Part shown: one piece after another, positions 53,313 through 61,815 of the stretch
Layout of the letters: every line of letters starts with the position of its first letter
Position numbering within the stretch: position 1 is the stretch's first letter
NCBI GenBank assembly: GCA_964607445.1
Contig: CAZSKN010000002.1
Coordinates: 62,001 to 126,000, forward strand
Origin: CALCKU01 sp964607445
GTDB lineage: Bacteria; Pseudomonadota; Alphaproteobacteria; Caulobacterales; Maricaulaceae
Length of the DNA: 64,000 nucleotides
Direction of reading: 5' to 3'
The notes under the pieces: generated by a model
Seen by the model: the letters and a program-made list of their open reading frames with translations, nothing else
Database searches by the model: none
Told to the model about the DNA's origin: nothing
Program-made: the position numbers and the translations under genes

Positions 53313-54281
53313 ATGATTCAATCACCACTTTCCGTGCAAAATATTACCAAATCATTCGCTGGAAATACAGCCGTGAAGGACGTCAGTTTCAAGATTAATG
53401 CCGGGGAAATCATCGGATTTTTAGGCCCGAACGGGGCTGGCAAAACAACAACATTGCGGATGGCGTTAGGGTTGATCAAGCCTGATGTTGGCGTTGTAAA
53501 CCTATTTGGCCAAGCTCCGGGGCCGCATGCATTTGGCCGAATCGGATTTTTACCCGAGGAACGCGGCCTCTATAAAAAGCAAACGGCGCGCGAATCTATA
53601 GCGTATATGGCTCGCTTGAACGGGATTAAAGGCCGCGACGCCTTTCGTTTAGCCGAAGATTTATTGCGCAAATATGGCTTAAAAGATGCGATTAAGAAGA
53701 AAAATAAAGATATGTCCAAAGGCATGGCGCAGAAGGTTCAGCTTTTAGGTGCAATCGCCCATGACCCCGAATTTTATATTTTAGATGAGCCGTTTTCCGG
53801 TCTGGATCCGGTCAACCAAAAAATCCTCGAAGATATGGTGCGCGAGATAGCGGCAAAGGGGCGCACGATCATTTTTTCAACCCATGTGATGGAACATGCC
53901 GAACGCCTGTGTGACCGGATCATTTTGATGTCAGGCGGGGAAAAGATTTTTGACGGAACGACGCCAGCCGCCTTGGCTAAGGCGCCCCGTCGTTTAGTGG
54001 TCAGTTCCCAAAACACGGCTTTGGAAACGATTATCACGCCATTTATTGAAAATTTGATACGGCGCGAGGACGGGGCATTGTCTTTGATATTAAAACCGCA
54101 AGCTGAAAGTCAGATGATATTGGAAGCACTTGTAGAGCATAAAATAAAACTCACACGATTTGAACCGACATCAGCAAGCTTGCATGAAGCTTTTGTCGCT
54201 ATGGTGGAGCAGAATAAGTCCCAAGATTTACGTCCCGAGGCCGCGCAAGGCGACCTTCAAAGCCAGACGGTTTCAATTTGA
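53313..54281 (+). CDS. ABC transporter ATP-binding protein (NatA-like)
   Basis: A 322-residue ATPase. Walker A GPNGAGKTT (~38-46), a degenerate signature MSKGMAQKVQLLGA in place of LSGGQ, Walker B FYILDEPFSGLDP (~150-162) and the switch His in FSTHVMEHAE are clear, followed by a C-terminal DUF4162-like extension (~225-300). It pairs with the permease gene immediately downstream, whose frame meets its stop. The set resembles sodium/drug exporters of the NatAB type; the substrate is unknown. Confidence 0.92.
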   Translation: MIQSPLSVQNITKSFAGNTAVKDVSFKINAGEIIGFLGPNGAGKTTTLRMALGLIKPDVGVVNLFGQAPGPHAFGRIGFLPEERGLYKKQTARESIAYMARLNGIKGRDAFRLAEDLLRKYGLKDAIKKKNKDMSKGMAQKVQLLGAIAHDPEFYILDEPFSGLDPVNQKILEDMVREIAAKGRTIIFSTHVMEHAERLCDRIILMSGGEKIFDGTTPAALAKAPRRLVVSSQNTALETIITPFIENLIRREDGALSLILKPQAESQMILEALVEHKIKLTRFEPTSASLHEAFVAMVEQNKSQDLRPEAAQGDLQSQTVSI

Positions 54282-54313
54282 CCCGCCGCCATTTAACAGG
54301 GATTGGGCTGGAC

Positions 54314-55765
54314 ATGCGCCGTGTTTATCTCATCGCGCGCCGCGATTTTATTGGCTATGTCAAAACATGGGGGTTCTGGATCTCATTTTTCCTTCCCTTT
54401 CTCTTTGGAATTTTAGGGATTTTTGCCGCGACTCTGGATCTGAATGTTCAACCGACGCGCTATGAAACTTTATTGGATGATACCGGCAAACATGCGCACA
54501 ATATGGTGGCGCTGGATCGGCAAATCAGAACGAAAGACGAGCGTCTCATTCTGGAAACCCTGAGCAAAAACCTTCTATCAGAAGATGATAAGGTAAGGCT
54601 AATGCAAGAATATGACGCGGCAGGGATGGAGGGTGCGCGGGACTTTATTGACCGTCAGTTTCCCGGGGCTGGAAAACGGATAAAAGTGCCCGCACAGAAA
54701 ACAGTTTATGTCGACCTGCCCGCCCAGACCATTGACGGCTTACAGCCCTTTTTGCGCGGGGAAGAAAAGGTATTACATGCTGGTACGGCCGTTCGGTTAA
54801 GTGGCGTTTTGCATATTTATGAAGCCGACGGTCTTAAGGCGGACTATTGGTCTGAAAATATCAATAGTCGTGTTGTGTCGGAACTTGCGCAAAATTATTT
54901 TCGGGATTTAGCGACATTGAATTATCTCAAATCCGGAGGCCTTAATCCCGAAGGTCTGGCGAAGGCCCGTTCCGGGTCAATCGCGATCAATAATTTCGAC
55001 CCTACTAAAATCGATACCGGAGAAACAGGTAGTCAGGCGGTGACGCTGGAAGACAGAGTGCCGTTTTTTGTGGCCGCTATATTAGCCGGCATTTTATGGC
55101 TAACGGTCTTCTCTGGCTCTTATATGTTATTGACTTCAATGCTTGAGGAAAAACTCAATAAGCTGTTGGAAATGATGCTCGCCTCGACGCGGTTTTCTGA
55201 AATTATGGTGGGCAAGTTGATCGGGGTCGCCGCTTTGACCCTGACAGCTATGTTGCCCTATCTTTTACTCGGGGCCGGGGTTGCTGTGACGGCTGTCTTT
55301 TACGGCCCGACCGATATGAGTGCCGGATTAAAAGCCGCTCTGAATGCCAAGATGATTATCTTTTTCATTGTTTTCCTGATTTTGGGATATGTCTTTTACG
55401 GGGCATTTTTTATTGCACTGGGGGCCTTGGCCGAAAGCATGCAAGACGCTCAAACCCTGACAACACCGATTATGCTCATCCTTACCTTTAGTGTCCTCGT
55501 TGTGCCTCTAGGCTTGGAAAACCCTGATAGTCCCATAGTGATATTTGCGTCTTGGTTTCCACTATCGGCCCCATTTGCGGCCCTGATACGCCTGCCAGCC
55601 GACCCGCCTTTATGGGAATTATGTGTGTCTGCTTTTTTCCTGTTTCTGTGCGCAATGGCTGTAATGTGGCTAGCGGGACGTATTTTCCGCTTTGGTGTTT
55701 TATCTGGCGGCGGTGTCAAGGGCGTAAAAGCATGGATTGTGCGAAAGGTATTCCGGCGTGCATGA
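54314..55765 (+). CDS. ABC exporter permease (NatB-like)
   Basis: A membrane protein of about 483 residues: one helix near the N-terminus (RRVYLIARRDFIGYVKTWGFW leads into it), a large extracytoplasmic loop (~45-245) and five to six C-terminal helices. EEKLNKLLEMMLASTRFSEIMVGKLIG, seen as EEKLNKLLEMMLAST, is the coupling motif of ABC-2 permeases of this type. The frame is open back to a TTG at 54278 that overlaps the ATPase stop (TTGA); I prefer the ATG at 54314 because MRRVYLIARRDF is the usual beginning. Confidence 0.88.
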   Translation: MRRVYLIARRDFIGYVKTWGFWISFFLPFLFGILGIFAATLDLNVQPTRYETLLDDTGKHAHNMVALDRQIRTKDERLILETLSKNLLSEDDKVRLMQEYDAAGMEGARDFIDRQFPGAGKRIKVPAQKTVYVDLPAQTIDGLQPFLRGEEKVLHAGTAVRLSGVLHIYEADGLKADYWSENINSRVVSELAQNYFRDLATLNYLKSGGLNPEGLAKARSGSIAINNFDPTKIDTGETGSQAVTLEDRVPFFVAAILAGILWLTVFSGSYMLLTSMLEEKLNKLLEMMLASTRFSEIMVGKLIGVAALTLTAMLPYLLLGAGVAVTAVFYGPTDMSAGLKAALNAKMIIFFIVFLILGYVFYGAFFIALGALAESMQDAQTLTTPIMLILTFSVLVVPLGLENPDSPIVIFASWFPLSAPFAALIRLPADPPLWELCVSAFFLFLCAMAVMWLAGRIFRFGVLSGGGVKGVKAWIVRKVFRRA

Positions 55766-55829
55766 TGTGCACGTTCGGCGGTGAGTTATGCTCCCTAGCC
55801 CTGATTGAAAATATGCGTATACTATAGCT

Positions 55830-56630
55830 ATGAAAAGCCCTGCCTCCCAGTTTCCTAACTCTCAGACGTCTGAGCCCCAGACCATTGATCTTGAGACTGC
55901 TGATCTTGAGACTGCTGATTCGGCTTCAAATCTGGATGATTTAAAAAATCTGATGCTCGACACGGTTCTAGATATCGTGCCTTTTGATGGCTGGACCGCC
56001 AAAACATTGACACAAGCGGCAAATACTATCCCGTTAGATAAGGGGCTGGTTTATCAACTCTTTCCTAGAGGCGCGCTTGACGTGATTGCGTATTGGTCTC
56101 GCAGGATGGATGCACAGGCCCAAGCGCAAATTGCCGATTTAAACCTGTCCGAGATGCGTATTCGCGATAAAATCATAGACGCGGTATGGATACGTTTGCA
56201 TATGTTGGACGGGCATGAAACTGCCGCCCGTCGGGCTGTGTCTCGTCTTAGCCTGCCGGATGCACATATTAATCCGATGGGCAGTCAAGCCACGCGTCAA
56301 ATTTGGGCCAGTGCCGATATGATTTGGCGGGCGATTGGCGATAGAAGTACAGATAGTAATTACTACTCTAAACGCACGATATTGTCGGGGGTTTTGACGT
56401 CAACGACATTGGCTTGGCTGTCAGATGAAAGTGTTGATAAAACTTCGACCCGGTCTTTTCTCGACGCGCGTATCGCAGATGTTATGCGGATTGAATCCGC
56501 AAAGTTCGCAATTAAAAAGCGGACACAAAATTTACCGAATCCGGCAGAGGTTTTGGGGCGCTTACGCTATGGTCTCCCATTATCGCGGCGCAGATATAGG
56601 GGACCGGCGCGGGCAAAACGCAGATATTAA
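55830..56630 (+). CDS. COQ9-family protein
   Basis: A 266-residue protein with the COQ9 core: LDTVLDIVPFDGWTAKTL (~47-64), the helix-turn-helix of a TetR-like fold, then DKGLVYQLFPRGALDVIAYW (as GLVYQLFPRGALDVI) and a C-terminal lipid-binding helical part. COQ9 binds isoprenoid lipids and aids ubiquinone synthesis in mitochondria and alphaproteobacteria. The N-terminus has a direct 15-base repeat (55887-55916) encoding DLETA twice and a palindrome CTCAGACGTCTGAG (55861-55874). The C-terminus is Arg-rich. Confidence 0.88.
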   Translation: MKSPASQFPNSQTSEPQTIDLETADLETADSASNLDDLKNLMLDTVLDIVPFDGWTAKTLTQAANTIPLDKGLVYQLFPRGALDVIAYWSRRMDAQAQAQIADLNLSEMRIRDKIIDAVWIRLHMLDGHETAARRAVSRLSLPDAHINPMGSQATRQIWASADMIWRAIGDRSTDSNYYSKRTILSGVLTSTTLAWLSDESVDKTSTRSFLDARIADVMRIESAKFAIKKRTQNLPNPAEVLGRLRYGLPLSRRRYRGPARAKRRY

Positions 56631-56672
56631 GCGCGGACCTGTGCCATGAAACCAGAGGGGTGAGAGCCTAAT

Positions 56673-56694
56673 CTATCCCCCATTATCCGGATAG
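56673..56694. terminator. Stem-loop between convergent COQ9 and purK genes
   Basis: CTATCC (56673-56678) pairs with GGATAG (56689-56694) around a 10-base loop, with a further AGCCTA/TAGGCT-type extension possible outside it. Terminator role is inferred from its position only. Confidence 0.35.
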
Positions 56695-56708
56695 GCTTAC
56701 GGCTAAAA

Positions 56709-57800
56709 TCAGGACGGTAACGGGTCTAATTTGTGATTGATATGACCCATTTTGCGCCCGTTCCGGGGGACGGATTTACCGTAAAGGTGCAAAAATGTAC
56801 CCGGCGTCGCTGCCAGTTTTTCCCAGTGTTTGACACTCTCGCCCAATAGATTTGTCATTTGCATGTGATGGCGCGGGCGTGTGTCTCCCAATGGCCAGCC
56901 ACAAATTGCGCGTATATGTAATTCAAATTGGTCTATGCAGCCCGCGTCTTGAGTCCAGTGACCCGAATTATGGACACGAGGGGCGATTTCATTGACAATC
57001 AACTCACCTGTTTCGAGTTCAAAAAACTCAACGGCTAAGACGCCAACATATTTCAGAGAGTCCATGATTTTCCGGGCCAGATCTTGAGCCTGTCCCGTAT
57101 CCCTCGCCGCAGGGGCGGTACTGATATGTAAAATGTGATCTTTATGCACATTTTCTATCAGGGGATAGGCCGCGAAATCTCCGTGAATATTGCGGGCGGC
57201 GATTACGGAGACCTCACGACGAAAGTTGACAAATTTTTCCAATATGGCCGAGGCCCCGTTCATTTTGGCCCAGCTTGGGTCTATGTCGGCCTGCGTGCGT
57301 ATAATGGCTTGGCCTTTCCCGTCATAGCCCATACGCCGGGTTTTAAGAACGCCGGGCAGGCCAATCTTGCGGGCGGCGCGCTGTAGGTCATAAACGGACT
57401 CAACAGGGCTGAACTCTGTAACGGTCACCCCTGCGGTTTCACGTATAAATGTTTTTTCGCGTAATCGATCTTGGGCCACATCCAGAGCGAGTACGCCCGG
57501 TCGCAAGGGCGTTATATGCTGCGCTGCATTTGCTGTGGCTGTGGGCACGTTTTCAAATTCATAAGTGACAACATCGCAGGATTTCGCAAAGGCATGAACG
57601 GCGTTTAAATCGTCATATGAGGCGACCGTCTCCAAGGCCGAGACCTGAGCGGCAGGGCTGTCTTTTTCGGGACAAAAAATATGGCATTGAAAGCCTAAGC
57701 GACTAGCGGCTAGACTTAACATACGGCCGAGTTGACCGCCGCCTAAAATGCCGATGACAGCGCCCGGTGCCAATCTGTCGAGGGGGGGAGGCTTTGTCAT
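56709..57800 (-). CDS. purK: 5-(carboxyamino)imidazole ribonucleotide synthase
   Basis: PurK, an ATP-grasp enzyme (363 residues), carboxylates AIR at the expense of ATP in purine synthesis; PurE then rearranges the product. GILGGGQLGRMLSLAASRLG (~17-36; GGGQLGRM) is the N-terminal signature. KTRRMGYDGKGQ gives the ATP loop, and ELIVNEIAPRVHNSGHWT (as NEIAPRVHNSGHWT) the metal-binding region. The ATG at 57800 overlaps the purE stop as TAATG. Confidence 0.96.
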   Translation of the reverse strand: MTKPPPLDRLAPGAVIGILGGGQLGRMLSLAASRLGFQCHIFCPEKDSPAAQVSALETVASYDDLNAVHAFAKSCDVVTYEFENVPTATANAAQHITPLRPGVLALDVAQDRLREKTFIRETAGVTVTEFSPVESVYDLQRAARKIGLPGVLKTRRMGYDGKGQAIIRTQADIDPSWAKMNGASAILEKFVNFRREVSVIAARNIHGDFAAYPLIENVHKDHILHISTAPAARDTGQAQDLARKIMDSLKYVGVLAVEFFELETGELIVNEIAPRVHNSGHWTQDAGCIDQFELHIRAICGWPLGDTRPRHHMQMTNLLGESVKHWEKLAATPGTFLHLYGKSVPRNGRKMGHINHKLDPLPS

Positions 57801-58297
57801 TACGGTGCAGTTGTTAACGGGGTTTGCGCGACAGCGTCTGTCTGGCGCTCCCGCCAAGTCTCTAGACGTGAAGCCAGTTCGGCGTCGCTCAACGCTAAAA
57901 TCGAGGCGGCGAGCAAGGCCGCATTTTTTGCACCAGATGTTCCGATAGCCAATGTCGCCACAGGGACTCCGCCGGGCATTTGAGCAATAGACAAGAGGCT
58001 GTCCATGCCGGATAAGGCTTTGCTTTCGACAGGTACGCCCAATACGGGAAGTCGTGTCATTGCGGCGGTCATACCCGGAAGATGCGCTGCGCCGCCAGCC
58101 CCTGCAATAATGACTTGAAAGCCTTGATGTGTTGCATTTTTAGCAAAATTATACAGCCGCTCAGGCGTGCGGTGGGCGGAAATGACTTTGACCGTATAGC
58201 CAATATCCAGCTCATCCAGTGTCGCCGCACTATGTTGCATTGTCGGCCAATCCGAGGTGGAACCCATTATGATTGCGATAAGGTTTGAGGCGGCCAT
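57800..58297 (-). CDS. purE: 5-(carboxyamino)imidazole ribonucleotide mutase
   Basis: A 165-residue class I PurE that converts N5-CAIR to CAIR. IIMGSTSDWPTM (~9-20), SAHRTPERLYNFA (~44-56) and AGAGGAAHLPGM (~67-78) are the active-site loops. It forms the usual purE-purK pair. A strong inverted repeat lies 20 bases upstream of the start. Confidence 0.97.
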   Translation of the reverse strand: MAASNLIAIIMGSTSDWPTMQHSAATLDELDIGYTVKVISAHRTPERLYNFAKNATHQGFQVIIAGAGGAAHLPGMTAAMTRLPVLGVPVESKALSGMDSLLSIAQMPGGVPVATLAIGTSGAKNAALLAASILALSDAELASRLETWRERQTDAVAQTPLTTAP

Positions 58298-58316
58298 GGC
58301 TCTCTCTATCTGTTAA

Positions 58317-58336
58317 TATCAAAGCTGGCTTTGATA
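58317..58336. promoter_or_regulatory. Operator-like perfect dyad upstream of purE
   Basis: TATCAAAGC-TG-GCTTTGATA has 9-base arms and a 2-base centre and lies 20 bases upstream of the purE ATG, a place where a bound protein would block expression. It could equally act on the divergent diguanylate cyclase gene 200 bases away, but that is less likely. Confidence 0.5.
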
Positions 58337-58540
58337 ATCTCTAAAATCAGGCTTTATGCATGTGATTACGCAATAAAGGCCTCGGAAAGCGATAGAATAT
58401 AACGCAGTTTCAGAGTGTGGCAAAGCGCTTTATCCGAGAAAACAAGTCTTGAGGTTTATTTTCAACGGATTTGCCTAGGAGTTTGAAGTTTTTTAACGAG
58501 ATAGTGCTAAGGGTACGCGAATTAATTAAAAAGTAGGTTT

Positions 58541-59152
58541 ATGTCTCAATCTCGTGTTGCCTCCGCCCTGCAATCTAATGCTCAAACGACGACGCATCAG
58601 TCAGAGTCTGAATTGACGGCAGAAAACGAGCGGTTAAATTATGAAATTGCGCAAATGCGTCTGCGGGTTATCGAGTTGGAACGCGCTGCCGATACGGATC
58701 CGTTAGTCCCCGTTTTTAATCGCCGGGCCTTTATGCGGGAGTTATCGCGCGCACAGGCGGTGAATGCCCGCTATGATATTCCGTCCAGTTTGATATTTTT
58801 CGATTTAAACGGTTTCAAACGTATTAATGATCGCTTTGGTCATGGAATCGGAGATGACCTGCTACGAAAGATCGGCACCGTCATTGTTAGCGGTGTCCGT
58901 AGTTGTGATTTGGTGGCCCGTTTAGGTGGCGACGAATTCGGTGTGCTTTTATTTAAAACACCCGCGCGTATTGCCGAAGTCAAGGCGGCGGCCTTGGCGT
59001 GCCGAATAGCAGAACAAAAAATCGAGCTTCCCACAGGTGAAGTCTGTGTGTCTACGGCCTGGGGTGTGGCGGCCTGTGACCCGAATGATACGCCCAAGCA
59101 AATATTATCCCGGGCTGATCGGGCCATGTATATGTCCAAGCGGACGTCTTAA
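58541..59152 (+). CDS. GGDEF-domain diguanylate cyclase
   Basis: A 203-residue soluble protein with a short coiled-coil N-terminus (~20-52, LTAENERLNYEIAQMRLRVIELE) and one GGDEF domain. The active site is GGDEF (129-133) and an inhibitory I-site RSCD (R120-x2-D123) lies five residues before it, so product-controlled c-di-GMP synthesis is expected. FDLNGFKRINDRFGHGIGDD is intact. No sensor domain is present. It is a single gene. Confidence 0.93.
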   Translation: MSQSRVASALQSNAQTTTHQSESELTAENERLNYEIAQMRLRVIELERAADTDPLVPVFNRRAFMRELSRAQAVNARYDIPSSLIFFDLNGFKRINDRFGHGIGDDLLRKIGTVIVSGVRSCDLVARLGGDEFGVLLFKTPARIAEVKAAALACRIAEQKIELPTGEVCVSTAWGVAACDPNDTPKQILSRADRAMYMSKRTS

Positions 59153-59187
59153 TATTTATCACCGGTCGCGTGGTTCAGGCGCATAAA

Positions 59188-59424
59188 TCAGGCTATAATA
59201 TCGGGTGTGATCTGATTTTCCAGAAAAGCGATTTTATCTTTCAGGCTCAACTTCAATTTCTTCATCCGCCTGATTTTCAACATATCCGCTGCGCCCATGG
59301 TCATGAGCGCTAAAATTTCTTTATCGATTTGCCGGTGTTGCGTTTTTAACGTCTGGATATGAGTCTGGATATCTTCATCGCAAGGCAGATCAGAATTATC
59401 GTCTGAAGGGGTGTTGTGGGGCAT
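59188..59424 (-). CDS. DUF465 (YdcH-like) small protein
   Basis: A protein of about 78 residues with a short acidic N-terminus and a helical hairpin, IQTLKTQHRQIDKEI...MLKIRRMKKLKLSLKDKIAFLE; the KLKLSLKDKI motif is typical of DUF465. Function unknown. I take the ATG at 59424. It is divergent from a second small gene of the same family. Confidence 0.75.
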   Translation of the reverse strand: MPHNTPSDDNSDLPCDEDIQTHIQTLKTQHRQIDKEILALMTMGAADMLKIRRMKKLKLSLKDKIAFLENQITPDIIA

Positions 59425-59596
59425 TGCCCAGACTATAGCACTTTTTTTGAGACATTGCACGCTACTTTCTGCTAGCGAGGCGGTTTAATACATATTCATT
59501 TACAGGGCAGAGAGCCGGGATTAACTTTAAATTGCGGTAGTCGTGACACGGCTTAAAAAATATGATAAGGGTTAAACAATGAAATAGGAGGAGCTT

Positions 59597-59764
59597 ATGG
59601 CAGTATCAGCATATGTTAAAAAGCTGGTGGCGAAACATTCCAATTTGGACGAAAAAATCAAAACCGAACTTAAAAACCCTATGCCTGACGCCATACGCCT
59701 GATTGATCTTAAAAAACGAAAACTTTACCTCAAAGAAAAAATAGCCCGACATCAAACGGGATAA
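59597..59764 (+). CDS. Second DUF465-like small protein
   Basis: A 55-residue frame behind an excellent ribosome-binding site (AGGAGGAG). Two short helices, VKKLVAKHSNLDEKIKTEL and IRLIDLKKRKLYLKEKIARH, with the LKKRKLYLKEKI end typical of DUF465. It lies head-to-head with the other DUF465 gene and 61 bases before the SDR gene, with which it may be co-transcribed. Confidence 0.8.
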   Translation: MAVSAYVKKLVAKHSNLDEKIKTELKNPMPDAIRLIDLKKRKLYLKEKIARHQTG

Positions 59765-59825
59765 TTTACCCTTGATATCAGCTTAAACTCGCGCTCTTAT
59801 TCCATAAATAAGAGAGAGAATCATC

Positions 59826-60635
59826 ATGTCTGATCAGGTTGTTATTATCACGGGGGCTGCAAAAGGCATCGGATTTGCCTGCGCCCGTAAATTTTACGAA
59901 GATGGGTATAAGGTCGTCATTGCAGATATTGACGAGGCTGCGGCAAATCAAGCCCTGCAAGACCTCGGGGCCGATCCAAAACGCGCGGTATGTGTACCTT
60001 GTGATGTGTCCAAAAAGCTGGATGTGCACAATCTTATGGCCGAGACACTCAGCATGTTCGGACATATTAATGTGGTGATTAATAATGCTGGCATTGCCTT
60101 AAAAGGGGGAGCTCTGGAATTATCCCAACAGGATTTTGATAGGGTGTTAGCGGTAAATTTACGAGGAGCCTTTCTGGTTTCACAGGCTGCGGTTAAGCAT
60201 ATGGTGGCCGAGATTGAAAAACGTGAGGACCGCTCACGTTTATCTGAGCGCCCCTATGCCATTATCAATATGTCGTCTATTAATGACAGTGTCAGTATTC
60301 CGGATTATTTGGCCTATAGCGTGTCGAAAGGCGGGTTAAAGCAAATGACCAAGGCTATGGCTCTGGAACTTGCACCCTTTGGGATACGTGTAAATGCGAT
60401 CGGGCCGGGCAGTATCAAGACGGATATGTTGGGCAATGTTGTCGGGGATGATAAAGCTTTGGGTAAGATTAAAGCCCGCACCCCTTTAGGTCGGGTGGGA
60501 CAGCCCTCTGAAATTGCCAGCGTGGCTGCCTTTTTAGCCTCTGATGATGCGAGCTATGTGACGGGTGAAACCATTTACGTGGATGGCGGACGCTTGGCGT
60601 TAAATTACACTATGCCGATTGATGAATTGGATTAA
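59826..60635 (+). CDS. Short-chain dehydrogenase/reductase
   Basis: A 269-residue classical SDR: cofactor loop TGAAKGIGFA (~9-18), NNAGIA (~90), catalytic Ser in INMSSIN and YSVSKGG (~160) with Tyr and Lys, and the C-terminal PLGRVGQPSEIASVAAFLAS (as GRVGQPSEIA). An acidic residue after the second strand (IADIDEA) favours NAD(H). The substrate is unknown. Convergent with trcR. Confidence 0.9.
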   Translation: MSDQVVIITGAAKGIGFACARKFYEDGYKVVIADIDEAAANQALQDLGADPKRAVCVPCDVSKKLDVHNLMAETLSMFGHINVVINNAGIALKGGALELSQQDFDRVLAVNLRGAFLVSQAAVKHMVAEIEKREDRSRLSERPYAIINMSSINDSVSIPDYLAYSVSKGGLKQMTKAMALELAPFGIRVNAIGPGSIKTDMLGNVVGDDKALGKIKARTPLGRVGQPSEIASVAAFLASDDASYVTGETIYVDGGRLALNYTMPIDELD

Positions 60636-60644
60636 TTGTAAATA

Positions 60645-60663
60645 GGGGTGGCCGTGCCACCCC
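60645..60663. terminator. Perfect hairpin between convergent SDR and trcR genes
   Basis: GGGGTGGC (60645-60652), a 3-base loop and GCCACCCC (60656-60663) form an 8-bp stem. No T-run follows; placed as a probable transcription end by position. Confidence 0.45.
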
Positions 60664-60709
60664 GTAGGGGCCAAAATTATGCCCGCCTGAACTAATGGCG
60701 TATCTGTAA

Positions 60710-61372
60710 TTAAGTCGGGGTCGAGGGCTTAAACAGGCTTTCGAGCGTATGTTCGACTTTGGGAGCGTCTTGGGCAGGTTTGTCATCTTCGACAGGTTTT
60801 AGACTCTCGCTATTGTCAATACCGGCTTTGGCATCAGCCTTTGCCTTTTTCTCGGCCGCGGTTTTTACGATCGCGTCCAAATCCATTTGGGAGCACAGAC
60901 CCAATGATACAGGATCCGTTGGATTAATTGTACTCATTTTCCAATGGGTGCGTTCGCGAATAGCGTTAATCGTTGGTTTTGTTGTGCCGATAAGTTTAGA
61001 TATTTGCGCGTCTGAGACTTCCGGGTGATTACGCACGAGCCAAGCAATTGCGTCCGGACGGTCTTGGCGTCTGGAGAGTGGCGTGTAACGTGGGCCTTTG
61101 CGACCTTTTTTTGTGGTTTCCGGCATATGGTCAAAGCTTGTCACTTTTAATGTGTAATCAGGGTCCTTTTCACCCTTTTCGATTTCTTCACGGGCTAATT
61201 GTCCGTTCGCAATCGGATCTGCCCCGCGAATGCCGCTTGCAACATCACCGTCAGCAATACCTTCGACTTCGATAATGTGTAGGCTACAAAATTCCGAAAT
61301 CTGATTAAACGTCAGCGCGGTGTTCTCAATAAGCCAGACGGCCGTAGCTTTGGGCATTAAAATTTGTGTCAT
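60710..61372 (-). CDS. trcR: DUF1013 transcriptional cell-cycle regulator TrcR
   Basis: A 220-residue DUF1013 protein. MPKATAVWLIENTALTFNQI (~6-25) is the start of the domain. RPDAIAWLVRNHPEVSDAQISKLIGTTKPTI (~105-135) is a helix-turn-helix-like region. The C-terminal third is charged and low in complexity. In Caulobacter TrcR associates with RNA polymerase and controls cell-cycle genes. The ATG at 61372 has GGAGGGAG upstream, better than the ATG at 61387. It has a leader containing a terminator-like hairpin. Confidence 0.93.
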   Translation of the reverse strand: MTQILMPKATAVWLIENTALTFNQISEFCSLHIIEVEGIADGDVASGIRGADPIANGQLAREEIEKGEKDPDYTLKVTSFDHMPETTKKGRKGPRYTPLSRRQDRPDAIAWLVRNHPEVSDAQISKLIGTTKPTINAIRERTHWKMSTINPTDPVSLGLCSQMDLDAIVKTAAEKKAKADAKAGIDNSESLKPVEDDKPAQDAPKVEHTLESLFKPSTPT

Positions 61373-61394
61373 CGGCTCCCTCCGCATTAAGACA

Positions 61395-61419
61395 TCAAAA
61401 AACCCGGCTCGGCCGGGTT
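61395..61419 (-). terminator. Intrinsic terminator or attenuator in the trcR leader
   Basis: Read on the - strand, AACCCGGC-CGA-GCCGGGTT (61419-61401) forms a perfect 8-bp stem followed immediately by TTTT. It lies between the predicted trcR start of transcription (near 61454) and the trcR ATG, so it would end transcription before the gene unless relieved. Confidence 0.65.
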
Positions 61420-61460
61420 AAATTTAGGAAATTTTTTCAAATTCACCTATTATCAGACCA

Positions 61461-61489
61461 GCTATACGGTTATTAATGAAATTTGACAA
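61461..61489 (-). promoter_or_regulatory. Predicted trcR promoter
   Basis: On the - strand TTGTCA (61489-61484) and TATAGC (61466-61461) are 17 bases apart. The -35 overlaps, almost base for base, the -35 of the divergent DUF1192 gene. Confidence 0.5.
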
Positions 61490-61511
61490 GGGATATTAAA
61501 GGGATGATTAT
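61483..61511 (+). promoter_or_regulatory. Predicted promoter of the DUF1192-DUF1465 genes
   Basis: TTGACA (61483-61488) and GATTAT (61506-61511) are 17 bases apart. The start would be near 61518, about 29 bases before the DUF1192 start codon. Confidence 0.5.
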
Positions 61512-61546
61512 TTTCAACCTTTCCCAAAATAAGAAATGGGGATGAC

Positions 61547-61732
61547 GTGGAAAAAGCAAAATCGGGTCAAAGTGAGATCGGATTCACGATCGGTGAAGAC
61601 CTATACAGTGTCTCTTTGCAAGAGTTAAAGGAGCGATTGCAGATCTTAGAGGCCGAAACTGTCCGTATTTCTCGCGAATTAACCAAAAAACAAGATAAAT
61701 TGGATGCTGCCCATAATTTATTTGGCCGATAA
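61547..61732 (+). CDS. DUF1192 small protein
   Basis: A 61-residue protein starting at GTG (GGGGATGAC upstream). GEDLYSVSLQELKERLQILEAE (as EDLYSVSLQELKERLQILEA) and the following helix to the end match DUF1192, a family confined mostly to alphaproteobacteria with no known function. It precedes a DUF1465 gene by 83 bases. Confidence 0.85.
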   Translation: MEKAKSGQSEIGFTIGEDLYSVSLQELKERLQILEAETVRISRELTKKQDKLDAAHNLFGR

Positions 61733-61815
61733 ACAGCATTGGCGCAGGCTTTGCACTACGTCCTTTTGACTGCAAACTAAAATGATCGGTCTTTAGGGCT
61801 GGCAAAGGAGACATA

